Shown here piece after piece: positions 16,490 through 25,654 of a stretch of 64,000 nucleotides of DNA. Origin of the DNA: Streptosporangiaceae bacterium (GTDB lineage Bacteria; Actinomycetota; Actinomycetes; Streptosporangiales; Streptosporangiaceae); the NCBI GenBank assembly GCA_025934375.1, contig JAICYD010000008.1, positions 1-64,000 on the forward strand, given 5' to 3'. Position 1 is the stretch's first letter, and the number at the start of each line of letters is the position of its first letter. The notes beneath the pieces were generated by a model, which did no database searches, was not told the DNA's origin, and saw nothing but the letters and a program-made list of their open reading frames with translations. Both the position numbers and the translations under genes were made by a program.

Positions 16490-19400
16490 ATGAGCGCGTT
16501 CACCCTCGACGACCGTTACCTGCGCGAGGACGGCGAGGTCTACCTCACCGGCGTCCAGGCCCTGGTCCGCGTCATGCTGGACCGGCTGCGCGACGACCGG
16601 CGCGCGGGGCGCCAGACGGCCGCGTTCATCTCCGGGTACGAGGGCTCGCCGCTCGGCGGGCTGGACCTGGAGGTGGCCCGCCGCCGCCCGCTGTTCCAGG
16701 GCTTTCAGCTCGTGCACCAGCCGGGGCTGAATGAGGAGCTGGCGGCGACGTCGGTGATGGGCACCCAGCTGGCCGCGCCGCTCGGGCTGCGCTGCGACGG
16801 CGTGACCGGGTTCTGGTACGGGAAGGCGCCCGGGCTGGACCGCGCCACCGACGCGCTCCGGCACGCCAACATGGCCGGCGCCCACCCGCGCGGCGGCGCC
16901 GTGGCGCTGGTCGGCGATGACCCGAACGCCAAGTCCTCCACGGTCCCGTCCGCGTCCGAGGCGGCGCTGGCCGACCTGTCGATCCCCGTGCTGTTCCCAG
17001 CCGACCCCGCCGACGTCCTGGACTTCGGCCGCCACGCGGTCGAGTTGTCCCGCGCCAGCGGCCTGTGGACGGCGCTGAAGATGGTCGCCAACGTCGCCGA
17101 CGCCGCCGGCACGGTCACCGTCAGCCCGGACTGGGCCGCACCCGACTGGACGGCGGAAGGCGCCTACCGGCACGAGCCGAGCGCCCGGCTGCTGGGCGCC
17201 GACCTCAAGCGGATAGAGGAGAGCCTGTACCGGGTGCGGCTGCCGCTGGCGGCCAGCTACATCCGGGCCAGCGGCATCAACCAGCTCAGCGCCGGCCCGC
17301 GCGACCGGGTCGGCATCGTCACCGCCGGCAAGTCCTACCTCGACGTGCGCCAGGCGCTGCGGGCGCTGGGGCTCGGCGAGGAGGAGGACCGGCGGCGCGT
17401 GGGCATCCGGCTGCTCAAGCTGGGCGCCATCTGGCCGCTGGAGCCAGCCATCGTGCGCGAGTTCGCCGCCGGGCTGGGCGAGGTCATCGTCGTGGAGGAA
17501 AAGCGCGCCTTCCTGGAGCCCGCCGTCAAGGACGTGCTGTACGGCATGCCCGGCGCCCCCCAGGTGCGCGGCAAGGAGCTGTTCACCGAGGCCGGCGAGC
17601 TGGACGCCGACATCGTCGCCCGGGGGCTGCGCACCCGGCTGGAGTGCCACGCCGACCTCGCCGCGGTAATCGGCACCGCCCCGGTCGCGCCCCGCCAGCG
17701 CGTTAGCCTGCCGCTGCTCGCCCGGACCCCGTACTTCTGCTCCGGGTGCCCGCACAACTCCTCGACGCGGGTGCCGGAAGGCTCCGCCGTCGGGGCGGGG
17801 ATCGGCTGCCACACCCTGGCCATGCTGATGCCCTCGCCTGCCGTCGGGGACATCGTCGGGCTGACCCAGATGGGCGGCGAAGGGGCGCAGTGGATCGGCA
17901 TGGCGCCCTTCGTGGAGACCCCGCACCTGATCCAGAACCTCGGCGACGGCACCTACGCGCACTCCGGCGCCCTCGCCGTCCGGGCCGCCATCGCGGCCGG
18001 GGTGAACATCACCTACAAGATCTTGTTCAACTCGGCGGTCGCCATGACCGGCGGCCAGCGGGCCGTCGGCGGGCTGCCCATCCACGTCCTGGCCGAGCGG
18101 CTGCAGCGGGAGGGGGCTGCGAAGGTGGTCATCACCAGCGACGCGCCGGCCAAGGTCCGCCGGGACTGCGCCGCCGCCAAGGTCCGTGGCGTTGAGGTCC
18201 GGCACCGCGACCATCTCGTCGATGTCCAGGCGGAACTCAGCCGCGTGCCCGGGGTCACCGTGCTGATCCACGAGCAGGAGTGCGCGGCGGAAAAGCGCCG
18301 CAAGCGCCGTCGCGGCATCTACCGCGCCCCGGCCCGGCGGGTGCTGATCAACGAGCGCGTCTGCGAGGGGTGCGGCGACTGCGGCGCCGCCTCCAACTGC
18401 CTGTCGGTGCAGCCGGTGGACACCGAGTTCGGCCGCAAGACAGCCATCCACCAGGACTCGTGCAACCTGGACTTCTCCTGCCTCAAGGGCGACTGCCCGT
18501 CATTCCTCACCGTGACCCCGGGCACGGGGCACGCCCGCGACAAGTCCGGGCCGCCCGCGCCCGGCCTCAGCGGGCGCCGGCCGGTCGCCGACCTGGCGGC
18601 GGACGACCTCCCCGCGCCCGTCCCCGATGGCCTTGTCGATGGCCTTGTCGATGGCCTTGTCGACGGCACTGCCACCGCCGGCGGCGACTTCACCGTCCGC
18701 ATCACCGGCATCGGCGGCACCGGCATCGTCACCGTCTCCCAGGTCCTGGCGACCGCGGCGTTCCTCGATGGACGGCACGTGCGCACGCTGGACCAGATCG
18801 GGCTGGCCCAAAAGGGCGGCGCCGTCGTCTCCGACGTCAAGGTCACCGCCGCCCCGGTCACGCAGTCGCCGAAGCTCGCCGAGCGCGAGTGCGACCTGTA
18901 CCTCGCCTGCGACTCGCTCGTCGGCGCCGACCCGGTCAACCTGCGGGTCGCCGACCCGGCCCGCACCATCGCCGTCGTCTCCACCGCGCAGGTCCCGACC
19001 GGGGCGATGATCGCCGATCCCGGGGTGTCGTTCCCCGGCCAGCCGGCCATCCGCGCGAGCATCGACGGGGCCGTCGCCCGCGCCTGGTACCTGGACGCGC
19101 AAGGGCTGTCCGGCGCGCTGTTCGGCGATGACCAGTTCGCCAACATCCTCCAGCTCGGTGCCGCCTACCAGGCGGGCGGGATCGGGCTGAGCGCGCAGGC
19201 GATCGAGCGCGCCATCGAGGCCAACGGCACCGCCGTGGCCGCCAACATCCAGGCGTTCCGCCGCGGCCGGCAAGCGGTCGCCGACCCCGCCGCCTTGGAT
19301 CGCGCCCTTACCGGCGAGCCGCCTCTTGCCGGCCAGCACCGCGGCGAGCCTCCCCTTACCGGCCAGCACCGCGGCGAGCCTCCCCTTACCGGCCAGCCGA

Positions 19401-20101
19401 CGCCGGCGACCAGCCTGGCGGCGGCCCGGGTGCGGGCCATCGTGGCCGCCGAGCCGGGGTCGGAACTGGCCCGCGCGCTTGACCCGCGCGTCCCCGACCT
19501 CATCGCCTACGAAGACGAGGCGTACGCCGCGCGCTACGCCCGGTTCGTGGAGCAGGCGCGCGCCCAGGCGCCGGAAGCGCCGGAGCTGGCGGTGGCAGTC
19601 GCGCGCGGACTGTACAAGCTGATGGCATACAAGGATGAGTACGAGGTCGCCCGGCTGTCCCTCGACCCGGCGCTCGACGCCCAGGTGAGCAGGCAGTTCG
19701 GCGCGGGCGCGCGCGTGGCCTACCAGCTGCACCCGCCGCTGCTGCGCTCCCTCGGCATGGACCGCAAGATCTCGCTCGGCCCCTGGTTCCGCCCGGCCTT
19801 CCGGGGCTTGCGGGCAATGCGCCGCGTGCGCGGCACCCGCCTGGACCCGTTCGGGCACACCGAGGTCCGCCGCACCGAGCGCGCCCTCATCGGCGAGTAC
19901 CGCGCCGCGATCGAGCAGGTGCTAGCGGGCGCGCCCGTGGACGAGCGGGCCATCGAGCTCGCGAACGAGCTGGCCGGCCTGCCGGACATGGTGCGCGGCT
20001 ATGAGGAGGTCAAGCTCGCCAACGTCGCCCGCTACCGCGCCCGCCAGGCGGAGATCCTGGCCAGCCTGGCCCAGCCGTCGCGCGCCGTCCGCTCGGCCTG
20101 A
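16490..20101 (+). CDS. Fused indolepyruvate:ferredoxin oxidoreductase
   Basis: A 1,203-residue single-chain enzyme of the IOR family. The N-terminal part has the pyrimidine-type region (FISGYEGSPLGGLDLEV). The TPP-binding part includes TPYFCSGCPHNSSTRVPEG and GGEGAQWIGMAPF. The iron-sulfur region has CEGCGDCGAASNC and CNLDFSCLKGDC. The gamma-subunit region reads ITGIGGTGIVTVSQVL and LDQIGLAQKGGAVVSDVK, followed by a DUF6537-like C-terminus. It should convert aryl-pyruvates or branched 2-oxoacids to acyl-CoA with reduced ferredoxin. ATG 16490 fits the family start better than 16427. Two minisatellites insert Gly-Leu-Val-Asp and Gly-Glu-Pro-Pro-Leu repeats in its linkers. Confidence 0.92.
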   Translation: MSAFTLDDRYLREDGEVYLTGVQALVRVMLDRLRDDRRAGRQTAAFISGYEGSPLGGLDLEVARRRPLFQGFQLVHQPGLNEELAATSVMGTQLAAPLGLRCDGVTGFWYGKAPGLDRATDALRHANMAGAHPRGGAVALVGDDPNAKSSTVPSASEAALADLSIPVLFPADPADVLDFGRHAVELSRASGLWTALKMVANVADAAGTVTVSPDWAAPDWTAEGAYRHEPSARLLGADLKRIEESLYRVRLPLAASYIRASGINQLSAGPRDRVGIVTAGKSYLDVRQALRALGLGEEEDRRRVGIRLLKLGAIWPLEPAIVREFAAGLGEVIVVEEKRAFLEPAVKDVLYGMPGAPQVRGKELFTEAGELDADIVARGLRTRLECHADLAAVIGTAPVAPRQRVSLPLLARTPYFCSGCPHNSSTRVPEGSAVGAGIGCHTLAMLMPSPAVGDIVGLTQMGGEGAQWIGMAPFVETPHLIQNLGDGTYAHSGALAVRAAIAAGVNITYKILFNSAVAMTGGQRAVGGLPIHVLAERLQREGAAKVVITSDAPAKVRRDCAAAKVRGVEVRHRDHLVDVQAELSRVPGVTVLIHEQECAAEKRRKRRRGIYRAPARRVLINERVCEGCGDCGAASNCLSVQPVDTEFGRKTAIHQDSCNLDFSCLKGDCPSFLTVTPGTGHARDKSGPPAPGLSGRRPVADLAADDLPAPVPDGLVDGLVDGLVDGTATAGGDFTVRITGIGGTGIVTVSQVLATAAFLDGRHVRTLDQIGLAQKGGAVVSDVKVTAAPVTQSPKLAERECDLYLACDSLVGADPVNLRVADPARTIAVVSTAQVPTGAMIADPGVSFPGQPAIRASIDGAVARAWYLDAQGLSGALFGDDQFANILQLGAAYQAGGIGLSAQAIERAIEANGTAVAANIQAFRRGRQAVADPAALDRALTGEPPLAGQHRGEPPLTGQHRGEPPLTGQPTPATSLAAARVRAIVAAEPGSELARALDPRVPDLIAYEDEAYAARYARFVEQARAQAPEAPELAVAVARGLYKLMAYKDEYEVARLSLDPALDAQVSRQFGAGARVAYQLHPPLLRSLGMDRKISLGPWFRPAFRGLRAMRRVRGTRLDPFGHTEVRRTERALIGEYRAAIEQVLAGAPVDERAIELANELAGLPDMVRGYEEVKLANVARYRARQAEILASLAQPSRAVRSA
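18626..18661. repeat. 12-bp tandem repeat in the oxidoreductase gene
   Basis: Three units of GATGGCCTTGTC encode GLVD repeats in a linker just before the gamma-type domain. The frame is kept. Confidence 0.92.
19313..19397. repeat. 30-bp minisatellite in the oxidoreductase gene
   Basis: Almost three 30-bp units encode the decapeptide GEPPLTGQHR in a loop ahead of the DUF6537-like part. The first unit differs from the other two at a few bases. Confidence 0.92.
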
Positions 20102-20147
20102 TGCGGCCCGGCCGCGCCCCCGATCGACGTGGCCGGGTCGCGGGCCA

Positions 20148-21554
20148 TCAGCTCGCGGGCTTGATGTTCTGGTTGACGTGGAAGGCGTTGGCCGGGTCGT
20201 AGCGCCGCTTGACCTGCGCTAGGCGGTCGTAGTTGCCTCGGTAGGAGGCCCTGATCCGGTCCTCGCCCTCGGCCATCATGAAGTTGATGTAGGCGCCCCC
20301 GGCCGAGGTCGGGTGCAGCTCGGCCCAGTAGTCCTGCGCCCATTGCGTGATGGGCCCGGAGCTGGCGGGGTCGGGGTCGACGCCGACGATGACGCCGGCC
20401 CAGCCGCCGTCCCGGTAGGCGAAGGCGGTCGCGTCAGCGGGCACCCGGCTCGCCGCCCCGTCGATCGGGTACAGGTGCATCGTGGAGTGGCCGGTCGGCA
20501 GCTGCGCCCCGTACTTGACGTGCACGTCGATCGCCTCGTCGGAGATCTCGCGGAAGAAGTCCGCCTTCCAGTACCAGTACAGCCCGGCCGGGTACAGCGG
20601 GTCGAACGCGCTCTGCAGCGCGGTGAACGGCATCTCCTGCAGCCCGACGACCAGCGGCGAGCCGAACGACCGCACTGGCTCCAGCACCTCCTCGGCCTTG
20701 GCGTGCGGGCCGGTGTAGCACCAGACGATGGCGCAGGCCTTGCGGCCCCACAGGGACTCGGGGAACGGCGGTGCCGGCGGGATGGTGATCAGGCCGATCC
20801 AGCCGCTGAGCTCCTCGGGCAGCGAGGGCAGCAGCCCCCGGTACCAGCGCATGACCGCCGCGGTGTCGGCGAAGTCGTACAGGACCGGGCCGCCGATGAC
20901 CGAGCCGTGCTCACCGATGTCGTGGCAGCGGAAGGTGAACGACGTGACGACGCCGAAGTTCCCGCCGCCGCCGCGCAGCGCCCAGAACAGGTCGCTGTGC
21001 TCGTTGTCGGCGGTGGCCGTCACCAATGACCCGTCGGCCACGACCACGTCGGCGGACAGCAGGTTGTCCACCGTCAGGCCGAAGCGGCGGGAGAGGTACC
21101 CGATGCCGCCGCCGAGCGTCAGGCCCGCCACGCCCGTCGAGGCGAGGAACCCCGACGGGGTGGCCATTCCGAACGCGACGGTCGCGTGGTCGACGTCACC
21201 CCAGGTGCAGCCGGGGTCGACGCGCACCGTGTGGTCCTGCGGGTTGACAGTGGTGCTGCGCATCCCCGACAAGTCGATGACCAGCGCGTCATCGGCGACC
21301 GCGAGGCCCGCGGCGTTGTGGCCGCCGCCCCGGACGGCGATGTCGATGTCATGAGCCCGGGCGAACCGCACGCAGGTCACGATGTCCGCGGTGTCGGCGC
21401 AGCGCGCGATGGCGGCCGGGTGCTTGTCGATCATGGCGTTGTAGACGGCGCGGGCCTCGGGGTAGCCGGGCTCCCCGGCCACGATCAGGGGCCCGCGCAA
21501 GGCGGCGGATAGTTCCTCATAGGGCGCCATGATGGTCCCCGTTGTGACGCTCAT
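20148..21554 (-). CDS. FAD-binding (PCMH/BBE-type) oxidoreductase
   Basis: About 468 residues. The PCMH FAD domain is clear: PAAIARCADTADIVTCVRFA, DIAVRGGGHNAAGLAVADDA with the flavinylated-type histidine, VRVDPGCTWGDVDHAT, and GVAGLTLGGGIGYLSRRFGL. The C-terminal BBE segment reads YINFMMAEGEDRIRASYRGN, then YDRLAQVKRRYDPANAF. Such oxidases act on sugars, alkaloids or polyketides. GAAGGAG precedes twin ATGs at 21557 and 21554; 21554 has the better spacing. It lies 80 bases downstream of the SARP-AAA regulator in the same direction, and may be its target or share its transcript. Confidence 0.9.
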   Translation of the reverse strand: MSVTTGTIMAPYEELSAALRGPLIVAGEPGYPEARAVYNAMIDKHPAAIARCADTADIVTCVRFARAHDIDIAVRGGGHNAAGLAVADDALVIDLSGMRSTTVNPQDHTVRVDPGCTWGDVDHATVAFGMATPSGFLASTGVAGLTLGGGIGYLSRRFGLTVDNLLSADVVVADGSLVTATADNEHSDLFWALRGGGGNFGVVTSFTFRCHDIGEHGSVIGGPVLYDFADTAAVMRWYRGLLPSLPEELSGWIGLITIPPAPPFPESLWGRKACAIVWCYTGPHAKAEEVLEPVRSFGSPLVVGLQEMPFTALQSAFDPLYPAGLYWYWKADFFREISDEAIDVHVKYGAQLPTGHSTMHLYPIDGAASRVPADATAFAYRDGGWAGVIVGVDPDPASSGPITQWAQDYWAELHPTSAGGAYINFMMAEGEDRIRASYRGNYDRLAQVKRRYDPANAFHVNQNIKPAS

Positions 21555-21633
21555 CATTGTCTCCTTCAGGTACGCGTTGCAATGAGCTACGGACCCGACG
21601 GTAGGAACCAGGGCGTTCGCGGGGCGTTCGGGT

Positions 21634-24600
21634 TTACGGCGCGCCGCTCGGCGGCCCGGCGTCCGGCGGCCCGGCGTCCAGCGGCCCGGGATCCAGCGGC
21701 CCGGGATCCAGCGGCTGAGCGCCGCGGGCGCGGAGGTCATCCGCGCACCGGCGGACCAGCGCGACGCTGCCGTGACTGGCCGCGAGGGCGGCCGCGGCGC
21801 GCAGCCGCGCCACGGCTTGCCCCGGCTTGTCGTAGCCCGCGCGCATTCGCATCACCTCGGGCAGCCACCACAGGTCCTCGTGGAGGCGCCCGGCCGTCAA
21901 GGCAGCATCCAGGGTCGCTCGCGCGGCTGCTGGCCGACCCTCCCGGGCCTGCAGGTCGGCCAGCAGCGACAGCCAGTAGGGCCGACGGGCGAAGGCGCCC
22001 TCGGCCTTGAGGTTGCCGATGCCTGCCTCGGCCAGCCGGGTGCCCTGGCCGCCGGAGTTGTCCGCGGTGGACCAGCCGTCGAGGATCAGCCCCCACTCCC
22101 GGTAGTAGGCGATTTCATACCGCTGGCACAAGGAATGCAACTGCCCGACGACCTCGCGGAGCCGGGGCAGGTCGTGACGCATCTGCTGGGTGACAGCGCT
22201 GTAGGCGAGGGCGAGGGCCAGGTTGTACGGGTCATCCATCGCGCGGGGCGCCTCGATCGCCTGCTGGGCCGCCTTCACCGCCGCCTCGTCATCGCCGAGC
22301 AGCCAGTGGGCATGGGCTCCCCAGGCCGTCGCGTGCACGTCGACCCGCGTCCCCACGGTGAGCCGCGCCTGGCCGCCGCCCAGGCCGGCCACGACCGCCA
22401 GGTGGCGCAGGCCCTCGGCCGGCTTGCCCATGTGGATGGCGGTCCCGCCGACGATGAAGTGTGCCTGGCCCGCGGCGCTGGATCCGGGGGTGGCCAGGGC
22501 GAGCGCACGGGCCGCGACCCGGTGGCTGTCGGCCGTGCGGCCCTGGACGAACCATATGCCACCCAGCGCGATCAGGCTCGCCTGCACGAGGTCGCCGCGG
22601 CCCAGGGACTCAGCCAGGGCGAGGGAGCGCTGCATGTCCCGTTCCAGGGCGACGGACGCGTAGCCCTGGAGGGCGTTCAGCGGCGCGGCCAGCGCGGTCA
22701 GGACCGCGAGTTCCAGGCTGTCGCGATCCCTGCCCTCAGGCATGGCCTTGAGGACCGCCAGGGCCTCCCGGTACAGCCGGATGGCCTCGGCGTACGCGAA
22801 CCGGCCCGCCGCGACCTGCGCGGCGCGCCGGTGGTAGGCCACCGCCTTGGCCTGGCCGCCGGCCCGCGCGTACTGCCCGGCGAGCTGGGCCGCGACCGGG
22901 TCCGCATCCCCGGCGTGCAGCAGCTCCAGGCCCTGGGCGATCCGCCGGTGCAGCAGCCACCGCCGGGCCGGGGGCACCTCCGCGTACGCGGCCTCTCGCA
23001 GCAGGTCGTGAGAGAAGTCATACCCGGCGCCGAACTCCCGCAAGATCCGGTCCCGCCACAGCTCGTCGACCGCCGCCACGACCACGTCGGCCGCCAGGTC
23101 GCTCGCCTCGGTGAGCAGGTCCAGGGAGAAGTTCGTGCCCACCGCCGCCGCCAGCCCTGCTATCTCCCGGGCCGCCGGGGTCGCCTGGGCCAGGCGCTTG
23201 CGCAGCACGTCGGACAGCTCACCAGCCGGCAGGGGCCTGGCGTCTGCGCGGCGCCCGCTGTCCTCGCCGACGCTGCTGCGCGCCGCCTCGATGACGTACA
23301 GCGGGAACCCGCCGGTGGTGGCGTGCAGCGTGGCCATGTCGGCCGCAGCGAGGGGCCGCCCGGAGATCGCCTGGGCCAGGCTCGCCGTGGCGGCGGCATC
23401 CAGCGGGGATAGGGACAGCTCGGTGAGCAGCCCGGCCGCCTGCATCCGGACGGCCCACGCCGCCAGGGCGGGGTCGCCGCGGCGGGACTCGTCGCGGACG
23501 GTGCCCGCCACCAGGAGCGGCGTGCCGTCTCCGGCCAAGCCAAGGCAGAACGTGACAAAGTCGAGCGTCTCCTGATCGCACCACTGCACGTTGTCCAGGA
23601 CGAGAAGCAGCGGACGGCCCACGGCGATCAGCGCCCTGGCCAGGCCCTCGAAGAACCGGTGCCGCTGCCAGGCGTCCGCGATCATCCACGGCCCGGGATC
23701 ATGCCCGGCAACGCCAGGGGCCGGCACCAGACGCGCGACTTCGGCCCGCCAGGCGGGATCGAGGGTCGCCGCGGCCGCCTGGACCACCGGATCGCGCAGC
23801 CAGTCAGCGACCGGGGCCAGCGCCAGCCGCCCCGGCGCGGCGAAGCACTGCGTGCACACCACCAGCGCGCCCTGCCGACGGGCCAGTTCGGCGACCTCGG
23901 TCACCAGGCGGGTCTTCCCGACGCCCGCGCTGCCCACGACGAGCATCACCCCGTGCCGTCCGGCGACGGCGGCCTGCCAGGCGGACCGCAGGACGCGGAA
24001 CTCGGCCGCGCGCCCGATCAGCGGCGCGCCGGGCTGGCCGGGGCGACGGTCAGCGGCCTGCCCCCTGGCCAGTGCCGTCCCCGCCGGCGTCGCGGTCCCC
24101 GCCGGGGGCGCCGCCGGGGCCTGCGCGGTCGGCGGGCCCGGGCGCGCCCGCGTCATGAGCCGCTGGAACACCGCGCGCGTCGCGTCATCGGGGATCACGG
24201 CCAGCTCTCGCTCGAGCACCGACGCGCAGTGGTGATAGGTGCTCACGGCCGCCGCCCGGTCGCCCATCTCGGCCTGCAGCCCCATCAGCACCCGGTAGCC
24301 GGTCTCTTCCAGCGGCTGCAACTCGATCCGGCGCCGCGCGGCGATCACCGCCCCGGCGAGGTCGCCGGCCCGTGCCCGGGCGGCGCCGACCAGGTCACAG
24401 AGCTCCACGCACTGCCGCTCAAGCCGTGCCCGGGCCTCCTGCAGCCAGTCGTCATACACCCCGGGGAGCAGGTCACCGCAGTACAGGGCGATCGCGCGGG
24501 CGCCGTGCTCGATCACCGCGTCGTCATCACCGGACCCGGCCGCCGCCAGGGCAGTGGCCCGCTCGGCGTCGAAGACCCGGACGTCGGCGTGGCAGGTCGG

Positions 24601-24879
24601 CGAGTCCACCCAGCGCACGTCGCGCGCGGTAGCCTGCAGCGAGCCATCATCGCCGAGCACCTGGCGCAGGTGGTGCAGCTCACGGCGCAGGTTGGTCAGC
24701 GCCTGCGCGTCGCCGGAATCCGGCCACAGCAGCCCGGCCACCCGCAGGCGGGCGTGCGGGACCCCGGCGTGCACGGCCAGGTAGGCGACCAGGGCGAGCG
24801 CGCGCGAAGACCGGACCCGGACGCCGCCGTCGCGGTCATCGGTGATCTGCTGCCCGCCCAAGACAGTCACCCTCAGCAC
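21634..24879 (-). CDS. SARP/BTAD transcriptional activator with AAA ATPase and TPR-like C-terminus
   Basis: About 1,081 residues. Residues 1-90 form an OmpR-like DNA-binding domain (SRALALVAYLAVHAGVPHAR, LLWPDSGDAQALTNLRRELH). A bacterial transcriptional activator domain (LYCGDLLPGVYDDWLQEARA, LMGLQAEMGDRAAAVSTYHH) runs to about 250. The ATPase domain has Walker A GSAGVGKTR and Walker B-type LLLVLDNVQWCDQ. The rest is helical repeats. This is the large AfsR-type pathway activator layout. GTG 24879 has GAGGAGGG upstream; GTG 24897 is also possible. The last 25 residues are pentapeptide repeats from a 15-bp minisatellite. The adjoining FAD oxidase is a candidate target. Confidence 0.9.
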   Translation of the reverse strand: MLRVTVLGGQQITDDRDGGVRVRSSRALALVAYLAVHAGVPHARLRVAGLLWPDSGDAQALTNLRRELHHLRQVLGDDGSLQATARDVRWVDSPTCHADVRVFDAERATALAAAGSGDDDAVIEHGARAIALYCGDLLPGVYDDWLQEARARLERQCVELCDLVGAARARAGDLAGAVIAARRRIELQPLEETGYRVLMGLQAEMGDRAAAVSTYHHCASVLERELAVIPDDATRAVFQRLMTRARPGPPTAQAPAAPPAGTATPAGTALARGQAADRRPGQPGAPLIGRAAEFRVLRSAWQAAVAGRHGVMLVVGSAGVGKTRLVTEVAELARRQGALVVCTQCFAAPGRLALAPVADWLRDPVVQAAAATLDPAWRAEVARLVPAPGVAGHDPGPWMIADAWQRHRFFEGLARALIAVGRPLLLVLDNVQWCDQETLDFVTFCLGLAGDGTPLLVAGTVRDESRRGDPALAAWAVRMQAAGLLTELSLSPLDAAATASLAQAISGRPLAAADMATLHATTGGFPLYVIEAARSSVGEDSGRRADARPLPAGELSDVLRKRLAQATPAAREIAGLAAAVGTNFSLDLLTEASDLAADVVVAAVDELWRDRILREFGAGYDFSHDLLREAAYAEVPPARRWLLHRRIAQGLELLHAGDADPVAAQLAGQYARAGGQAKAVAYHRRAAQVAAGRFAYAEAIRLYREALAVLKAMPEGRDRDSLELAVLTALAAPLNALQGYASVALERDMQRSLALAESLGRGDLVQASLIALGGIWFVQGRTADSHRVAARALALATPGSSAAGQAHFIVGGTAIHMGKPAEGLRHLAVVAGLGGGQARLTVGTRVDVHATAWGAHAHWLLGDDEAAVKAAQQAIEAPRAMDDPYNLALALAYSAVTQQMRHDLPRLREVVGQLHSLCQRYEIAYYREWGLILDGWSTADNSGGQGTRLAEAGIGNLKAEGAFARRPYWLSLLADLQAREGRPAAARATLDAALTAGRLHEDLWWLPEVMRMRAGYDKPGQAVARLRAAAALAASHGSVALVRRCADDLRARGAQPLDPGPLDPGPLDAGPPDAGPPSGAP
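21650..21709. repeat. 15-bp minisatellite at the 3' end of the SARP gene
   Basis: Four 15-bp units (two GGCGGCCCGGCGTCC, two AGCGGCCCGGGATCC) encode the C-terminal LDPGP/PDAGP repeats. Confidence 0.93.
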
Positions 24880-24970
24880 GCCGCCCCCCTCCTCCACCTC
24901 CTGACTCTCCCGAGCCTCCCAGGCCTAGCCTCCATCACTTCGCCCCCGTTGACCAGCCCGCCGCCCCGAC

Positions 24971-24983
24971 TCTTGCTGTTATC
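24971..24983 (+). repeat. Dispersed word TCTTGCTGTTATC (copy 1)
   Basis: One of six copies of a word with core TTGCTGTTATC in this window; it stands in the gap upstream of the SARP gene. Confidence 0.7.
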
Positions 24984-25330
24984 CTCGCCACCAGCGGCGG
25001 GCGCCCATTTCGCGCCACGAACGAGAAGATCGTCACGCTCCGCCTCGGCGTTCCCCACGTGCGCACGCCGGACGACTGCTGCACGATCGCGGCCGGGATC
25101 GTGAAGCTCCTCGGCGACCGCGGCCCTGCGGTCGGGCATCCCTGCCAGCGGCCAGCCTGCCCAGTAGGGCGCCCCGAGGGCACTGCCGCCCCCGATGCGG
25201 TGCCTGCCGCCGGGGAATGGTGACCTGTCCGCGATGGTTGCCGGGCGCTGCCGCCCCCTGGCCGCCCGTCAGGCGAGGGCCGGCAGCGCCCGGCGCCGGA
25301 TAAGCGGAATACCAAGGTCGCCAATCCCGC

Positions 25331-25654
25331 TACACTTACTCGTATCTGGCATTGATCCGGCTATCACCGGGGAGCCCTCGGAAGAACAGGCACGGTTTCC
25401 GCGGAAGCGTTCCCACGGAGCACGGCCCTAGTAGAACCGGGCGGGTCTGGCCCGTCATAGCCGGCCAACGAGCGGCCTGTCCTCCCGCGAAGCCCCACCG
25501 GGGCCAGCGGGCGGGCGGCAAGCGAGGTGGTACCGCGGTGCGCCCGCGCGGGAGCGGGCGCGTCGTCCTCGCGGCAGTGTGCCCAACGGGCCTGATGGTG
25601 ACAACCAAAGGCCAGCGGCAAGCGACGCAGCCGCCGAGGAGAGCGACGAACAAG
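25331..25654 (+). promoter_or_regulatory. T-box riboswitch leader of ileS (isoleucine)
   Basis: A -10-like TACACT (25331-25336) opens the leader. Next comes an actinobacterial short stem I with a probable AUC specifier at 25363-25365 and the GGGGAGCC...GGAAGAA pattern. The diagnostic T-box word AGGTGGTACCGCGG lies at 25525-25538. It is followed by the hairpin CGCCCGC/GCGGGCG (25541-25560). CGTCGTCCTC (25561-25570) can pair with the ribosome site GAGGAGAGCGACG (25636-25648). That supports translational control: uncharged isoleucyl-tRNA would free the ribosome site. The element class is certain; the exact fold is inferred. Confidence 0.9.

Noticed and set aside
24975-25150. A plus-strand frame reading TNEKIVTLRLGVPHVRTPDD and onward
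   Set aside because: It looks protein-like for about 50 residues but has no start, no recognised family and ends in GC-rich noise. It could be a remnant, but the support is too weak.
25352-25654. ileS start 101 codons upstream
   Set aside because: The extension translates the T-box leader and has no synthetase homology; ATG 25655 gives the normal N-terminus.
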